A stretch of DNA of 64,000 bases from Dendrobium chrysotoxum (GCA_019925795.1 CM034307.1:1736001-1800000); one strand, 5' to 3'. Positions 45,621 to 54,029 are shown, numbered from the stretch's first letter. Notes: generated by a model not told the origin, from the letters alone. Program-made: numbers and translations.

Positions 45621-47889
45621 TATCATAATATGTATATTATACATATAAAATAAATTTACAAAGTTTAACAGATTTCAAATATTAAGCTCATTTGCATCGG
45701 GCCAGCTTGAAACCATATTGGTTTTGGGCATGAGTTGACTTTGAGCTAGCTTTTTTGGATCCAAATTATTCATGGGAAACACTCAAACCTTATTGAGAAG
45801 AATAATTAGAAAATAAGAGAAAAAGGAGGCAAAGGGAATTTAGAATGTTAAGTTTGGTATTTCTCTAGATTGTTAGAAGTGTAAAACTTTTGTAAATGAT
45901 TCGATATTTTAGACTCATTCTTAGACCTATTCATAGGCTTGGGTTGAGGCACAATGCTACCAAAAAGGCTATATTTAAGCAATACAAGAAAAGTTGTCTA
46001 GTTAATAAATACTTCGCTGTAAAATGAATGAACTTAGCTTGTTTATAGCTATGGTTTACCTAGAGGACGTATGCTGATTTCTATACAAGAGGTGAATTTA
46101 CATGGAGTCACCTGTTGACTTCACTTAAGCTTTCTGAGTTTTGGTGAGTAGCTCTAAAATCTTGGGCAAATAGCCTTGGTAAATTGGGCAAGTAACTTTG
46201 GTGACTTGAGCAGCTTGAACGGTTTTGTGTAGTATTTGGTTTGAGTATGATCAAATAGACAGCTTTGAATTTCTTGATCTTGATGACGACTTCATCATGT
46301 TTCTTGTGACTTCCATTATTGATTCTTCTTTCTTTATCGACTAGCCTTCAACTGGTCCATGCTGTTCAGCTTCTTGTACTCGGGTTTGGCGAGTACTCAG
46401 CCTTGGCAAAATTTGGGTGCAGAGGCTTGTGTATCATTATGCTGATTTCTACTACTGACTGGATCTGCTTGAAATCAATTCTTTCTACTCTAATTGCATA
46501 AAGCATTGGCCACGAAGTATTCGTTATTATTTCAAATTCTTTGTAAAATTGCCGAAAAGGCAATAATAACCAGGTAATATGACTGATGTTGGCAAAATGT
46601 TTATTTGAGACTATTAGAAATACATTGAAATGGGAGGCATCCACGAATCAAGCTTATAAACAAGATTTATATCTAATATTATTTATTTATTTATTTCAGA
46701 ACTCTGATCTGATAATTTTTCTCTTATTAAAAAAAAATTCTCTCAAGCAACGCACATAGCTACAAAACCATTTGCTTTTAGTCTTTAAAATCAAATACTA
46801 AAATTGGTTTTTACATCTAAATAGCAAACCAGGTTGCACAGTTGAGTTGTGGTCATTGCCGGACAACTCTAATGTATCCTTATGGAGCTCCTTCTGTCAA
46901 ATGTGCAGTATGCCGCTATGTTACTAATGTTGGGGTATGCTATCAATTAATGTGTATATAATTATCTGTATCAAGCTCATTTCAATTACCATCTTTAATT
47001 ATGTATCCTGCTGCTTTATTTATTTATTCATTTAAATGTTTGATTTTCAATATTTCCTGCAGATGAGTAACACTAGACCTTCAACTCCAATACCGCCCAC
47101 AACCACACCAGTCTCCGTTTCTGCTGTCTGTTCATTTCCATTGATTCTTTAATAAAGCATCAACAAGTTGATATTATTTCTTTGGGGGATTTACAAACAT
47201 AAATATTAAATATATTTACATATTTAACGCCTAAAACTTCTTATTTACTCAACTTCCACCCTTCATTTACTTCCTGCCCCAAAGTCTTCGAACAGGCTCC
47301 ACCTCTAGCAGTTGCCACGGTGTGCATTCCTGTACACTCGACCTGCTCCGTTGCGCACTACGCCTCCTACAACTGTTGCCTGCATCCGCTTCGTGACCTC
47401 CTGCCCATGCCCATATTGCTCGCACACGGGACCTACTTCAATGCGTGCGCTCCATCTCTGGCAGTTACTCGCCTCTTTGTTGCATCTGCCCTTTGCTCTA
47501 TGATGGGAACTTAACGGGGAGGGTATGAGAGTGGTACATCTGATGTCATTTAAAGAATTACATGATATGTGAGTAAATAAGAAGTTTTAAGTGTTAAATA
47601 TATAAATAGAATATAATCAAGTGTTATGTATGTAAATCCCCCATCTATGATAATTCTTTTAACCTCTCTATGGCACTTTGCAGACTCGCAAGCCAAGTAA
47701 TAATGTGACTGTTGTTGTTGAAAACCCAATGTCAGTGAATGAAAATGGCAAATTGGTAATGTTTGAACATGTTCACTGTGATTATATACTTTGCTCCAAT
47801 TTATTTTGTTCATATAATCTTATCGCCATGCTCTCTTTTCATTTTAGGTGAGTAATGTTGTCGTTGGAGTTACCACTGATAAGAAGTGA
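24634..47889 (+). CDS. LSD1: LSD1-type zinc-finger protein gene (5' end not in window)
   Basis: LSD1 proteins restrain plant cell death. They carry LSD1-type zinc fingers of the form CxxCRxxLMYxxGAxxVxCxxC that bind metacaspases and bZIP proteins. Exons read by eye are 24634-24741 (finger 2, CGGCQILLMYARGASTVRCSCC), 46825-46934 (finger 3, CGHCRTTLMYPYGAPSVKCAVC), 47063 to about 47125 (Ser/Thr/Pro-rich), 47684-47755 (VVVENPMSVNENGKL) and 47848-47889 (VSNVVVGVTTDKK, stop). Splice phases fit: the first exon ends with G and the next begins CA to give Ala. The donor of the third exon is uncertain. The C-terminal block matches Arabidopsis LSD1 closely as I recall it. The N-terminal finger is not between 21021 and 24633, so it lies left of the window or is lost. 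The intron 24742-46824 is 22,083 bases of nested transposons. Confidence 0.9.
25188..25375 (+). repeat. Left LTR of old Copia element
   Basis: Starts TGTTATATT and ends TTAACA, followed by TGGTATTAGAGCAC. It aligns in blocks with 43596-43790, including the shared 'gagaatatcttatt'. It is diverged and therefore old. Confidence 0.6.
26050..26640 (+). pseudogene. Copia gag remnant
   Basis: Frames give pieces such as LWDFVNSTYSEEGSIFYIHN and AKFISRLRSFLQGI, which correspond to conserved parts of Copia Gag (the 'M-W-x-x-L-x-x-x-Y' and 'F-L-x-G-L-R-P-E-F' regions). An 81-base tandem duplication lies inside. A basic GRGNSGH stretch near 26575 and cysteines follow, the likely zinc-knuckle region, before a LINE insertion at 26655. 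Confidence 0.6.
26311..26472. repeat. 81-bp tandem duplication in Copia gag
   Basis: The segment starting 'caaatttatctccagactgc' at 26311 is repeated from 26392 with two differences. The period is exactly 81 bases, so the frame is kept. Confidence 0.92.
26655..27062 (-). mobile_element. 5'-truncated RTE LINE copy with 15-bp target duplication
   Basis: A minus-strand copy of the 3' end of an RTE LINE. The frame 27020-26793 reads MRVLRWMSVLTLRDRIRNKH, the usual C-terminal part of RTE polyproteins. The element's 3' tail is at the left, where the plus strand reads 'caacaataaaaacaacatc'. It is flanked by ATCCTCTTGAATGTA at 26640-26654 and 27063-27077, a perfect 15-base duplication. It interrupts the Copia gag. 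Confidence 0.9.
27371..28662 (+). pseudogene. RTE LINE reverse transcriptase copy
   Basis: A plus-strand, 5'-truncated copy. The frame 27415-27777 covers the RT finger and palm (CLIFIDLKNAYDKVPREVLW) and stops at TGA. The catalytic FADDI box follows at about 27868. Pieces with CFRYLGSIVQSDGEIDGDI (28070) and WMSGFTLRDRMQNEH (28320) complete the C-terminal part. It ends with 'ttgatgttgttgttgttgg', the tail typical of plant RTE elements. Several stops show it is dead. Confidence 0.88.
28703..32855 (+). mobile_element. Solo LTR of the Tat family, 4.15 kb
   Basis: Begins TGTTGACCTCCAC and ends GGAGCCCACA, the same ends as the large LTRs here in opposite orientation. A perfect target duplication GTATT lies at 28698-28702 and 32856-32860. 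There is no internal region, so it is a product of recombination between the two LTRs of a former element. It keeps a TATA-like TTAATAAAAGG at 28863, decayed hairpins (29978, 30094, 30155) and one G-box unit (about 31501-31570). It is clearly more diverged than the other copies. It sits inside the old Copia. Confidence 0.93.
29638..29708. repeat. (TA)n microsatellite in solo LTR
   Basis: About 70 bases of uninterrupted alternating TA. A comparable, shorter (TA)n occurs in the other solo LTR at about 49623-49652. Confidence 0.97.
32861..33340 (+). pseudogene. Copia integrase remnant
   Basis: Broken frames include YFITFVDDYFSVEIIYSN and FQKFYQ, which correspond to the first catalytic Asp region of Copia integrase. 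It belongs by position and orientation to the old Copia split by the solo LTR. Confidence 0.55.
33508..34467. repeat. 480-bp tandem duplication in left LTR
   Basis: The block starting 'aggttcctaatcaagagagag' at 33508 recurs at 33988, an exact 480-base period that runs to about 34467. The right LTR (35787-36389) has a single copy. Within each block are many 'ttaggaaggtttcctaa' palindromic units. Confidence 0.9.
34576..35345 (+). pseudogene. Gypsy gag N-terminal fragment
   Basis: Starts MATTKVEALESKMEQIKSDV 24 bases after the primer site, as in plant Ty3/gypsy Gag. A frame slip near 34680 leads to 34686-35381. A glycine- and arginine-rich region carries two related blocks (PGTPIRGGSGFSDEGTSMRE and APLRGGIGFSDGGTARRE). 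No capsid core is reached. Confidence 0.7.
35360..35665 (+). pseudogene. Captured host gene fragment with BAH-domain motif
   Basis: The 95-residue frame from 35360 has two parts. Residues 53-87 (35516-35620), with SRDIRELFHSFQRDDVPTKS then VMHKCVVHFVPLN, match the conserved end of the BAH domain of plant chromatin proteins of the At4g11560 type. The match continues in the next frame (SIRSQHHEFIVQKV, to about 35663) after a one-base slip. Residues 1-52 (KQAEYLTARAASIHSN, RMDVNPHVLP) are not recognised by me and do not look like gypsy protein. At about 35665 the frame passes into gypsy pol sequence. Several conserved exonic residues run on without an intron, which suggests capture through RNA. 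The BAH match is from memory. Confidence 0.6.
35660..35789 (+). pseudogene. Gypsy pol C-terminal (chromodomain-like) fragment
   Basis: Reads VLIKRKDLLEHEATWESYEL and FHLEDKVHIFGREY, then stop. This matches the final 'V-L-V-K-W-x-x-L-x-x-x-E-A-T-W-E' part of plant chromovirus polyproteins. The right LTR starts at once (35787). Confidence 0.75.
35787..36389 (+). repeat. Right LTR of gypsy derivative
   Basis: Starts TGATATGCTGGGG after a purine-rich 'ggaagagag' tract and ends GTCGCATCA. It is dominated by repeated 'ttaggaagrtttcctaa' palindromic units. Confidence 0.8.
36390..37746 (+). pseudogene. Copia reverse transcriptase remnant
   Basis: Continues the old Copia. Recognisable pieces are GDLQEAVYMEHL (about 37000), LTKDIYGLK and FAEFGLHIMATDHSIFYL (37070-37190), an active box YIDDILLIDSD at about 37197 and LLSQRKYAIEF (37340). 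The final bases (gaggtaacctagttag) correspond to the 'GNLVSW' region of Copia RNase H and are cut exactly there by the younger Copia. Confidence 0.75.
38107..39108 (+). pseudogene. Copia gag (younger element)
   Basis: Starts MESPTSSLSPSSSTPIKMND. It contains stops. Typical parts are LLPYVLNMESCCDIWMTIER (38445) and LQLKSELYHLQKSDKSI. The CCHC zinc knuckle CQICNKMGHSTFQC is intact at about 38991-39032. The gag-protease region is cut at 39109 by the hAT-type element. Confidence 0.85.
39109..39773. mobile_element. Non-autonomous hAT-type element, 665 bp
   Basis: Terminal inverted repeats are TAGGGGTGTCAAT and ATTGACACCCCTA. A perfect 8-bp target duplication ACTGGTTC lies at 39101-39108 and 39774-39781. 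Eight-base duplications and this end type are hallmarks of the hAT superfamily. Subterminal regions are packed with 'gggttcggg' and 'gacccgaac' motifs. The middle (39420-39640) is a GC-rich degenerate repeat of 'cggaagtagcgacgggagct'. No transposase frame is present. Confidence 0.93.
39782..41360 (+). pseudogene. Copia protease and integrase (younger element)
   Basis: After the hAT-type insertion, the protease motif reads LDYGATSHLTSNF (Asp kept, Tyr for Ser/Thr). Integrase follows: a zinc-binding area CFHCSACVRAKSH (40295), LQLIHTNV then GPSP, FVDDYT (40443), second Asp in LRSDGGDEYI (40565) and Glu in TPQQNGVAECKRRHLLE (40660). The frame 40676-41359 is open and runs into a Ser/Pro/Thr-rich linker. 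Stops lie before it. Confidence 0.85.
41420..42946 (+). pseudogene. Copia reverse transcriptase and RNase H (younger element)
   Basis: The RT begins at about 41429 (WTLVPNSLDLNVLGCKWLFR). It has a stop after IIQLDV (41711) and continues open at 41753-42430 with the active box YVDDILL at about 41960. RNase H is at 42430-42946 (YLDSDWAADPTNWRSIIGYC, ARSSTEAEYIALA, ADIFTKS-type end). The stop is just before the purine tract. Only a few lesions separate it from a complete pol. Confidence 0.9.
43217..43790 (+). pseudogene. RNase H end and right LTR of older Copia
   Basis: Continues exactly where 37746 stops. Pieces such as AKYKAMAHSVCKMMWIKILL and FCHLFDKLEFIDIYAPT match Copia RNase H and pol ends. 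The right LTR starts TGTTAATAT at 43596 after 'cttgagtgagaa'. Confidence 0.75.
44430..44598 (-). mobile_element. Short RTE LINE 3'-end copy
   Basis: A 169-bp minus-strand copy starting (plus strand) 'acaacaacaacatcaagcct'. Target duplication GTTATATGTTGATAT (44415-44429) versus GTTATATTTTGATAT (44599-44613), one mismatch in 15. Confidence 0.88.
44680..44930. repeat. Degenerate 'ggtggcaatggtagtgg' tract
   Basis: About 250 bases of irregular repeats of 'ggtggyaatggyagtgg' and 'agtggtaatgg'. There is no frame with support. The type is unknown; it lies in the LSD1 intron. Confidence 0.6.
45565..45617. repeat. (TA)n microsatellite in LSD1 intron
   Basis: Uninterrupted TA repeat of about 50 bases. 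The rest of 43800-46824 is AT-rich intron sequence in which I see no other gene. Confidence 0.95.
46825..46934 (+). CDS. LSD1: LSD1 exon with third zinc finger
   Basis: The acceptor AAATAG is at 46819-46824. A tempting alternative acceptor at 46831-46832 would break the frame. It completes Ala from the previous exon, then NQVAQLSCGHCRTTLMYPYG. All four Cys are present. The donor GTATGC starts at 46935. Confidence 0.92.
47063..47125 (+). CDS. LSD1: LSD1 Ser/Thr/Pro-rich exon, donor uncertain
   Basis: The acceptor TCCTGCAG precedes MSNTRPSTPIPPTTTPVSVS. The MSN..P start fits the position of Arabidopsis LSD1 MSNGRVP. GT dinucleotides at 47111, 47117 and 47126 all keep phase 0, and none is a strong donor. 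A decayed insertion may have changed the original donor. Confidence 0.65.
47684..47755 (+). CDS. LSD1: LSD1 exon with conserved C-terminal block
   Basis: 24 codons between the acceptor TTTGCAG and the donor GTAATG: TRKPSNNVTVVVENPMSVNE then NGKL. Both ends are in phase 0. Confidence 0.9.
47848..47889 (+). CDS. LSD1: LSD1 last coding exon
   Basis: VSNVVVGVTTDKK and TGA after the acceptor ATTTTAG. The 3' untranslated part probably runs to about 48300. There are 874 bases from this stop to the CASPL1 start. Confidence 0.9.
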   Translation: MSNVVVGVTTDKK

Positions 47890-48657
47890 CATTGCAGAAT
47901 TGCCAATGAATGCTCCACAGCTGCATCTGTTGTAAATTGTAACTTAATTAATATTGGTGAATATAATGAGATGCCTTTGTTGTCGAAATGACTGTGTACA
48001 GTGAAGAATATGAGGATTTGTTGATCATTTACAGGAGAAAAAAAAAAAAAAATTTGTTTTAAGTTTGGAAGCCTTGCCTTTTGTTAATGTACAAGGTTTG
48101 GGTTGAAGTGCCCAGGTGTTACTTTGCACGAATTTCAAAGTATCAGAGATGCATATTTGTTTTGGGTTCAGGATTTGGCTTGATTCAATTATACATGATG
48201 GTTTTATATTTATTTTGCTTTGTACATTGGTGTATTGAAAGATTTATACAGAAAGATTTTCAATTCAAACTTTAATTAATAGCCGTTAGATCTTCTATCA
48301 CTTTACCAGCCAGATTGTAATTTTCAATCTTTACAGATTTATAAAGAAATTGAGCTTTTGCTTGTTAGTTGGACAATTTCTTCATTTCCTATGCTTTTGT
48401 ACATCTCTGGAGCTTTGTTTGGTTTGAAGGAATTGAAATGGTAAAAGGGAATTGTATTGAAATTAGTTTTCTTCCACTTGTTTGATTGAGAAGTTTCTTC
48501 ATGAGGCCATTCATCTGCTACTGTTCCTTCATCTCTATAATAACTTCTGTTATGTGCTTGAATAAATAGGTAAGAAATTGTGAAATCAGCCATCACAAGA
48601 TATCATAAACCCTCAAGAAATTCCCTTAGTTTCTTGGACTTCACCTTGCATGATGGT

Positions 48658-48757
48658 TCTTATATATTTGCTCCAAATAGTTCATTCATTTATCTCCTCT
48701 CTCCTCTCTCCTCTCTCCTCTCTCCTCTCTCCTCTCTCTTGCTCTCACTTTCTCTCT
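48658..48757 (+). promoter_or_regulatory. Likely CASPL1 core promoter and CT-rich leader
   Basis: A TATATAT at 48661-48667 lies about 100 bases before the ATG. It is followed by a CT-rich stretch of 'ctcctct' repeats at 48694-48757, a common form of plant 5' untranslated leader (Y patch). Position supports it, but no start site can be seen. Confidence 0.5.
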
Positions 48758-48763
48758 CTAAAA

Positions 48764-48862
48764 ATGGCCATTGAAGATAGCATCAAAGCAGATACAGTGC
48801 TGCTAACGCCAAAGCCAGACAAAAAATGTAAATGGATGAATGTACTGTTACTCCTACTGAGG
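48764..48862 (+). CDS. CASPL1 exon 1, first part
   Basis: 33 codons, MAIEDSIKADTVLLTPKPDK onward, ending NVLLLLLR at the start of the first membrane helix. The last five bases are the target duplication TGAGG. Confidence 0.9.
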
Positions 48863-49024
48863 TGTTGACCAACGTATAAAGAACGAAAAAGAGGATTTGC
48901 TCACTTCGTAAGCATCGAACCCGCAAATCCCGCAGAAATCCCGCTGCTACAGTGACTGGCCCTGCAGCGGCGCCGAAGCAGTCCGGGTATCCCGCGATCC
49001 ACCTCGATCGTCGCCTTCCCGCGT

Positions 49025-49032
49025 CTATAAAA
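49025..49032 (+). promoter_or_regulatory. LTR TATA box
   Basis: TATAAAAT lies 163 bases from the LTR start in a GC-rich setting, a good match to a plant TATA box. Transcription from here would run towards CASPL1 exon 1b. Confidence 0.6.
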
Positions 49033-49439
49033 TGAAGCCGAAGAGGAGAACAGAAAGACAGACGCAGAACTCCTGCTTCCCCATTCGCTACCTTCTCCCA
49101 GCCTTCTTCCACGCCAAACTCCTCCATCCAGTCCGACCCTACCTCTTTTGAAGCCCGACCTAGCCGCAACCTGCATCCGACTTCGGCCCTTGTTCGCAAA
49201 GCTCCCGTCGACCTCCCTTCCTCCAGCGCCGACGCCCCCAGCTTCGGACCTCACCCGACCAACCCTTACCTGCGACCGATCTCCCTATCCCGACGCCAAA
49301 GCCGCAAGCCTCAACGACCAAATCCCGTAAACCCACCGAACCTACCTGGCCGTCACCTCCAGCCCCAGTCCCATTGCCCCTTCCTGTAGCTCTTATCCGA
49401 CTTCTGCCCTTCCTCCCTATTTACCTAGTCGCATATAGC

Positions 49440-49474
<35 letters not shown>

Positions 49475-49617
49475 TTTTCCCCACCTTGCTAAGAGCCTCC
49501 AGCCGCCTTTAGCTCGATCCATACAAGCCGCAGGTAGTAATAAGGTATATATTAGGATAGTTTTAGTATTAATAATATTCTTTTTTATTATTATATGTTA
49601 TTTTAACTACCTATTTC

Positions 49618-49656
<39 letters not shown>

Positions 49657-49888
49657 TGTGTAAGTGAGAGAAAAGTAGCAAAAAAAAAAGGAAAAGGAAA
49701 TATTCAAAAAAAAAAGAAAGAAGAAAAGAAAATAGAAAGAAAAGAAAAGAAAAGTGATAAAAAAAAGTGAGAATATTTTGCACATTCATCACTGTCATCG
49801 CCGGCCCGATTGCCAAGGTATGTCCTCTAAATCCTAAAACTCCGAGAGCCTACTTCGTTGTCTGCGGCGGACCGGACAACCGCCTATA

Positions 49889-50270
49889 CACGCTTTCATA
49901 AGCGTGGTGGGATGGGACCCCGGTGCGGCGCCTACAACGAGGTGGGTAATCACCTAAAAATCCTATCCTCGGCGTTCGTGTCGAGCCGGCAAACCGCCTA
50001 TACACGCTTTCATAAGCGTGGTGGGAAGGGAACCCGGTGCGACATTTACGGCGAGGCGGGTAGGCCCTATACACGCTTTTCTTAGCGTGGTGGGGACAAT
50101 TTTAAGTACCCGTACGCGGCTCTGTACCTGCGGGGAAACAAATGCTTTGCTTTTTCAGGTACGTCGAAGACCCATACACGCTTTCTTAAGCGTGGTGGGG
50201 GATTGAAGACTTTACACGGCCACGGTGTCCTCGAAAGAGGGCATCTACCATACACGCTTTCTTAAGCGTG
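49889..50270. repeat. Hairpin array in solo LTR, longer stems
   Basis: Five copies: CACGCTTTCATAAGCGTG (49889, 50003), CACGCTTTTCTTAGCGTG (50072) and CACGCTTTCTTAAGCGTG (50177, 50253). In four copies the pair next to the loop has become T-A, which lengthens the stem to seven pairs with a four-base loop. Confidence 0.88.
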
Positions 50271-52074
50271 GTGGGAAAGGCCCAGTTTTTCGTTATTTCC
50301 CCTAAACGGGGGAGATGCCGGAATGCTGCCAAAATTTCGGGTGAACTTAAGACTGTACCTGGACCTATTTGAATACAAATAAATCTGAACTCAAACTCAA
50401 ATGAACTGAACACAATGGACAAGAACTCAAAGTTGAATAGAACTTGAACTCAACATGATTTGAATTCAAATAAGCAACAACAAGGAACTTCGGCCAGACT
50501 TGAATAAATTGAACAAGACACTTAAAGATCGTACTACAAGGGACTCTGATTGAATTGAGTTTGATCTCATGAACTCGAACTTGAAATATGCACTTGTGGC
50601 CATTGAACTCAAACTGTGCAACATCAAGTAAGGATTTGAACTTGCAAAGAACAACAGGGAACTCGTGGTGGAGAACTTTCAGATGTTACTAACTTACAAG
50701 CAACGTCATCAAGTTACAAAATGTATAAGTACTTCCTACATGAACTTGCAAAAGCAACAGTCCTCATGTGAATGGAAATGACGACGCTATCAATTGACAA
50801 AAAGACCTCGGTGCATACAAGCAATAGCTAATTGTCAATTCACAGCATTTGAACAATCACAAGCAAACATCAATCATTGAAACCTGTGAATGGCGAAGGT
50901 GGACATGATGTAAATGCAATAAATTCCTACAACAGTTCCCATACTGTTAAGTACACTGTACTTACAAGTGATAGCAGCCGACTGCAAAATGCACAGGCAT
51001 CTCCTACTGGCATCGATGAAAGCTTCAATGCAAAGCATAATCAACTTCCAAGTTGAAATTATGACTTTTACAAATGATAGTAGAAGACCCCTTAGGCATA
51101 TAACGACTCATATAAAGGCAACAAGTATCGAATGTAACGATGTCTTGTAGATGACATTAACAAGCTTATCACAAAATGTACTGGATGCAGTTATCAGGGA
51201 TCTGTGAAATGATGATTGATATGTAAGCTGGCATCAGTCGTAAGGATAAACATATGCAAGCAACCGTAGGAAGTCCGCCAAGCTACAGTGGCCTATCTAT
51301 GAACAACGAGTGACATGCAAAATGTTTTAAGTCACCTTTGCAGTCAACGATACTAAGAAAGCGAATAAGTACGTTGATCTCCCTACAATCAGTGATAAGT
51401 GATGCAATACTTGTGAATAATAACAGTGGATATATCGCAAGTATGATGAATTCCCTGGGGACATAAGTACATACGACGCCTACAAGCAACTATGAAAGAT
51501 ATATTATGCACAATAGTTCATCCACGAATGATGACGAATAATGTGCACCGGATATTAGATCCTCCTTACAATCAACAATCATTCAATAATCAAGTGCATA
51601 CGTTGATTCTTTGATAATCAAATATCACACACAAATGAACGTATCAATTTGCCTGCTAACAACAAAGTCCCCTACAAACGTACAAATGTGACATATAGTG
51701 AATGCTAGGATGTTCATGCAATGAGTACATTGATATCCTATAACCAGCGTTGGAAGATCTGCAATACATACAGATTTCTATACATACAGTCTCTCTACGA
51801 ATATGGATGTATGTTCAATATGCCATATATGGGTAGATACATAAAGACTCCAGTAAATGCAGTATCCTGAGGTCAACCCAAATCTATGAATGAAAACATC
51901 TGCCTGTCTGCAAGAAACAGTAGTGGAGATCGTATAACGCCACGCCACCGGATCTGCAACACTCGTACAAGCAGACAGAAGGCGTCTACGAGCTTCTAAA
52001 ACAGAATGCTGCAGTCAAATGATAGCTCCCCGCACATGCACCATAATATGTATACACATAGGTACACATAAGGG

Positions 52075-52460
52075 GATATACTGAATACCCGCATGGGCCC
52101 CGGCGAGCGTGTTATTGGTACACACGTGGCGTCTAGGGATGCTGCGCGGGTCAATAAATTTGAGCCCGATCCTCCTAAAGCGAGTAGATAGGAGTTAACG
52201 AGGTTCAACAAATAATTATAAAATACCCCCAAATACCCGCATGGGCCCCGACGAGCGTGTTATTGGTACACACGTGACGTCTAGGGATGCTGCGCGGGTC
52301 AATAAATTTGAACCTGATCCTCCTAAAGCAAGTAAATAGGAGTCGACAAGGTTCAATAAATATTTATAAAATGCCCCCAAACACCCGCATGGGCCCCGGC
52401 GAGCGTGTTATTGGTATACACGTGACGTCTAGGGATGCTGCGCGGGTTAATAAGTGAATT
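52075..52460. repeat. G-box tandem unit, three copies
   Basis: Three successive units each start near 'cccgcatgggccccg' (about 52090, 52236 and 52386) and hold ACACGTGRCGTCTAG. The unit length is about 150 bases. The Tat element's own LTRs have two copies. Confidence 0.8.
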
Positions 52461-53886
52461 CAAGTTCGAGCCCGATCCTCCTATACGGGTAGATAGGAGT
52501 CGACACGGCTCGAACCATTAAATAAATATGCAGTCATGAGATCGACCGAGATATTTATTTTATACATTCATATTAGGCCCTCAAGACCTATAATCAAGTG
52601 AATTCACTTACAAAGGGCACAAAGCCTATGAAACCCGATCCTCTGTCAATTACTAGATAGAGTCGATAAGGTTCAAAATCAATAAAATATAAGTGACCCC
52701 ATACACCCCGATGATGGCCGTGTTGAATGAAAATATCAACCGGAGGGGTCCATTTCAAATATCTCAAAGTACCACCTAAAATTCCACAAAATCCAAAACT
52801 CCACAAAACTCCCAAAATCCCAAATTCCCTACAAAATCCAATCTTCTGAAAAATCCCAAAATCCAAAAATCTTTTCAACTCCAGATATTTAAAATTAAAA
52901 TCCAACTATCAAAACACTTAAAGCAAATTCATCCAACCTCCGCAATAGTTTGCCGAGGTGGATAAATATGAAAACTACTTCAGCTCACATAGAGCTAATG
53001 CCTAGTCGAAAATATCACTAGGATCCATTCTCAAACAATCTCCTGCCAGCAAGGACGTGGTACGAGTCCTCTAACCGGCAGTTTCGCCGCCAAATGGCAC
53101 TGCAGGATAAACGGTTATGACTCGGGGCCCTCTGAACCAGGTGGTCGCCGCTAAATGGCACCATTATATTATGGTTATGGCCAGAGCCCGTATGCTCCCC
53201 AATGGCATCAAATCCTTGAGATATGAATCAATAGGATATGATCGATAGGGCACAAAGCCCTCTGTTAGCTAAGGTGGATTCAAATTTGTCCCCTTAGACA
53301 AATATTCACCCCAGGTCTACGAGGTACCCTTGGACGAAGCAACCCATGGCTGCCGATAAGGATCCTTCTGTCAGGTTGGGTCGACTACCTCCTCTGACTA
53401 AGTAGACCAGGGACCATGATGGCCCGGGACGACGGAACCATGGGATCTTGATCGGGTCTATCATCCATTCCCCCACCATCCGCTTTAAGTCTGAGATGGT
53501 GAAATTTCTATTTTAAATATCAAATCTTCAAATCTCCAAATCTTTTGATCTTCTAAATTCTGAAATCCTTAAACCTTCAACCCATGCTGCTACTATATGC
53601 CAGATATACGTATCTCTACGTATCTGATTGACGACTAGCCTTAATCGAAAGTTCTCTCTCGTTACCGGGAGGGGTAATTAACTATAGGGGCTTGCGCCTA
53701 TAGGAAACCAGAACTCAGATCATAAAGTCCTCACAAAATGAGGGCGAAATCTCTGGGTAGTGTCTTATCTACTATCTCATCTGCCTTCCAAAATTTACCC
53801 CGGAACTTAAATTGTTAAAACTCCCCCCGAAGAAAGCAAAAAGTGCGGGCGGAGGCCGGGGCCGAATTTTCGGAGCCCACATGAGG

Positions 53887-54029
53887 ATGACAATAATATT
53901 GTTCACCTTAATAGCAGCACTTATGATGGGATGCAACAAGCAGTCAATAAGCAAGGCAGTGGCCATAGTGGGAACCACTACTATCTACCAAACTTACACA
54001 ACAAAGTTTCAGCAAACTCCTGCTTTTGT
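53887..54029 (+). CDS. CASPL1 exon 1, second part
   Basis: Continues in frame with 48862: MTIILFTLIAALMMG (rest of helix 1), AIVGTTTIYQTYTTKFQQTP, AFV. The donor GTGAGC is at 54030. The LTR's last base plus TGAGG reads ATG AGG, so a new in-frame ATG lies at 53881 and the natural codon ATG at 53887. Confidence 0.9.

Larger units (their letters stand above)
48863..53881 (+). mobile_element. Solo LTR of the Tat family inserted in a coding exon, 5.0 kb
   Basis: Begins TGTTGACCAACG and ends CGGAGCCCACA. The target duplication TGAGG is perfect (48858-48862 and 53882-53886). Only one LTR is present, so an element inserted and then lost its interior by LTR-LTR recombination. It is in the same orientation as the gene. 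It keeps TATAAAAT at 49025, five hairpins (49889, 50003, 50072, 50177, 50253), three G-box units, a (GA)n at 49442-49471 and a (TA)n at about 49623-49652. It is a different subtype from the LTRs at the left: the hairpin arms and the first 500 bases differ. Confidence 0.96.

Noticed and set aside
46833..46934. LSD1 exon starting at the AG at 46831-46832
   Set aside because: This acceptor puts the zinc finger out of frame with the previous exon. The AG at 46823-46824 restores Ala-Asn-Gln and the frame.
47280..47520. Short frames between LSD1 exons 47063 and 47684
   Set aside because: They are intronic, overlap in several frames, have no domain and no conserved partner.
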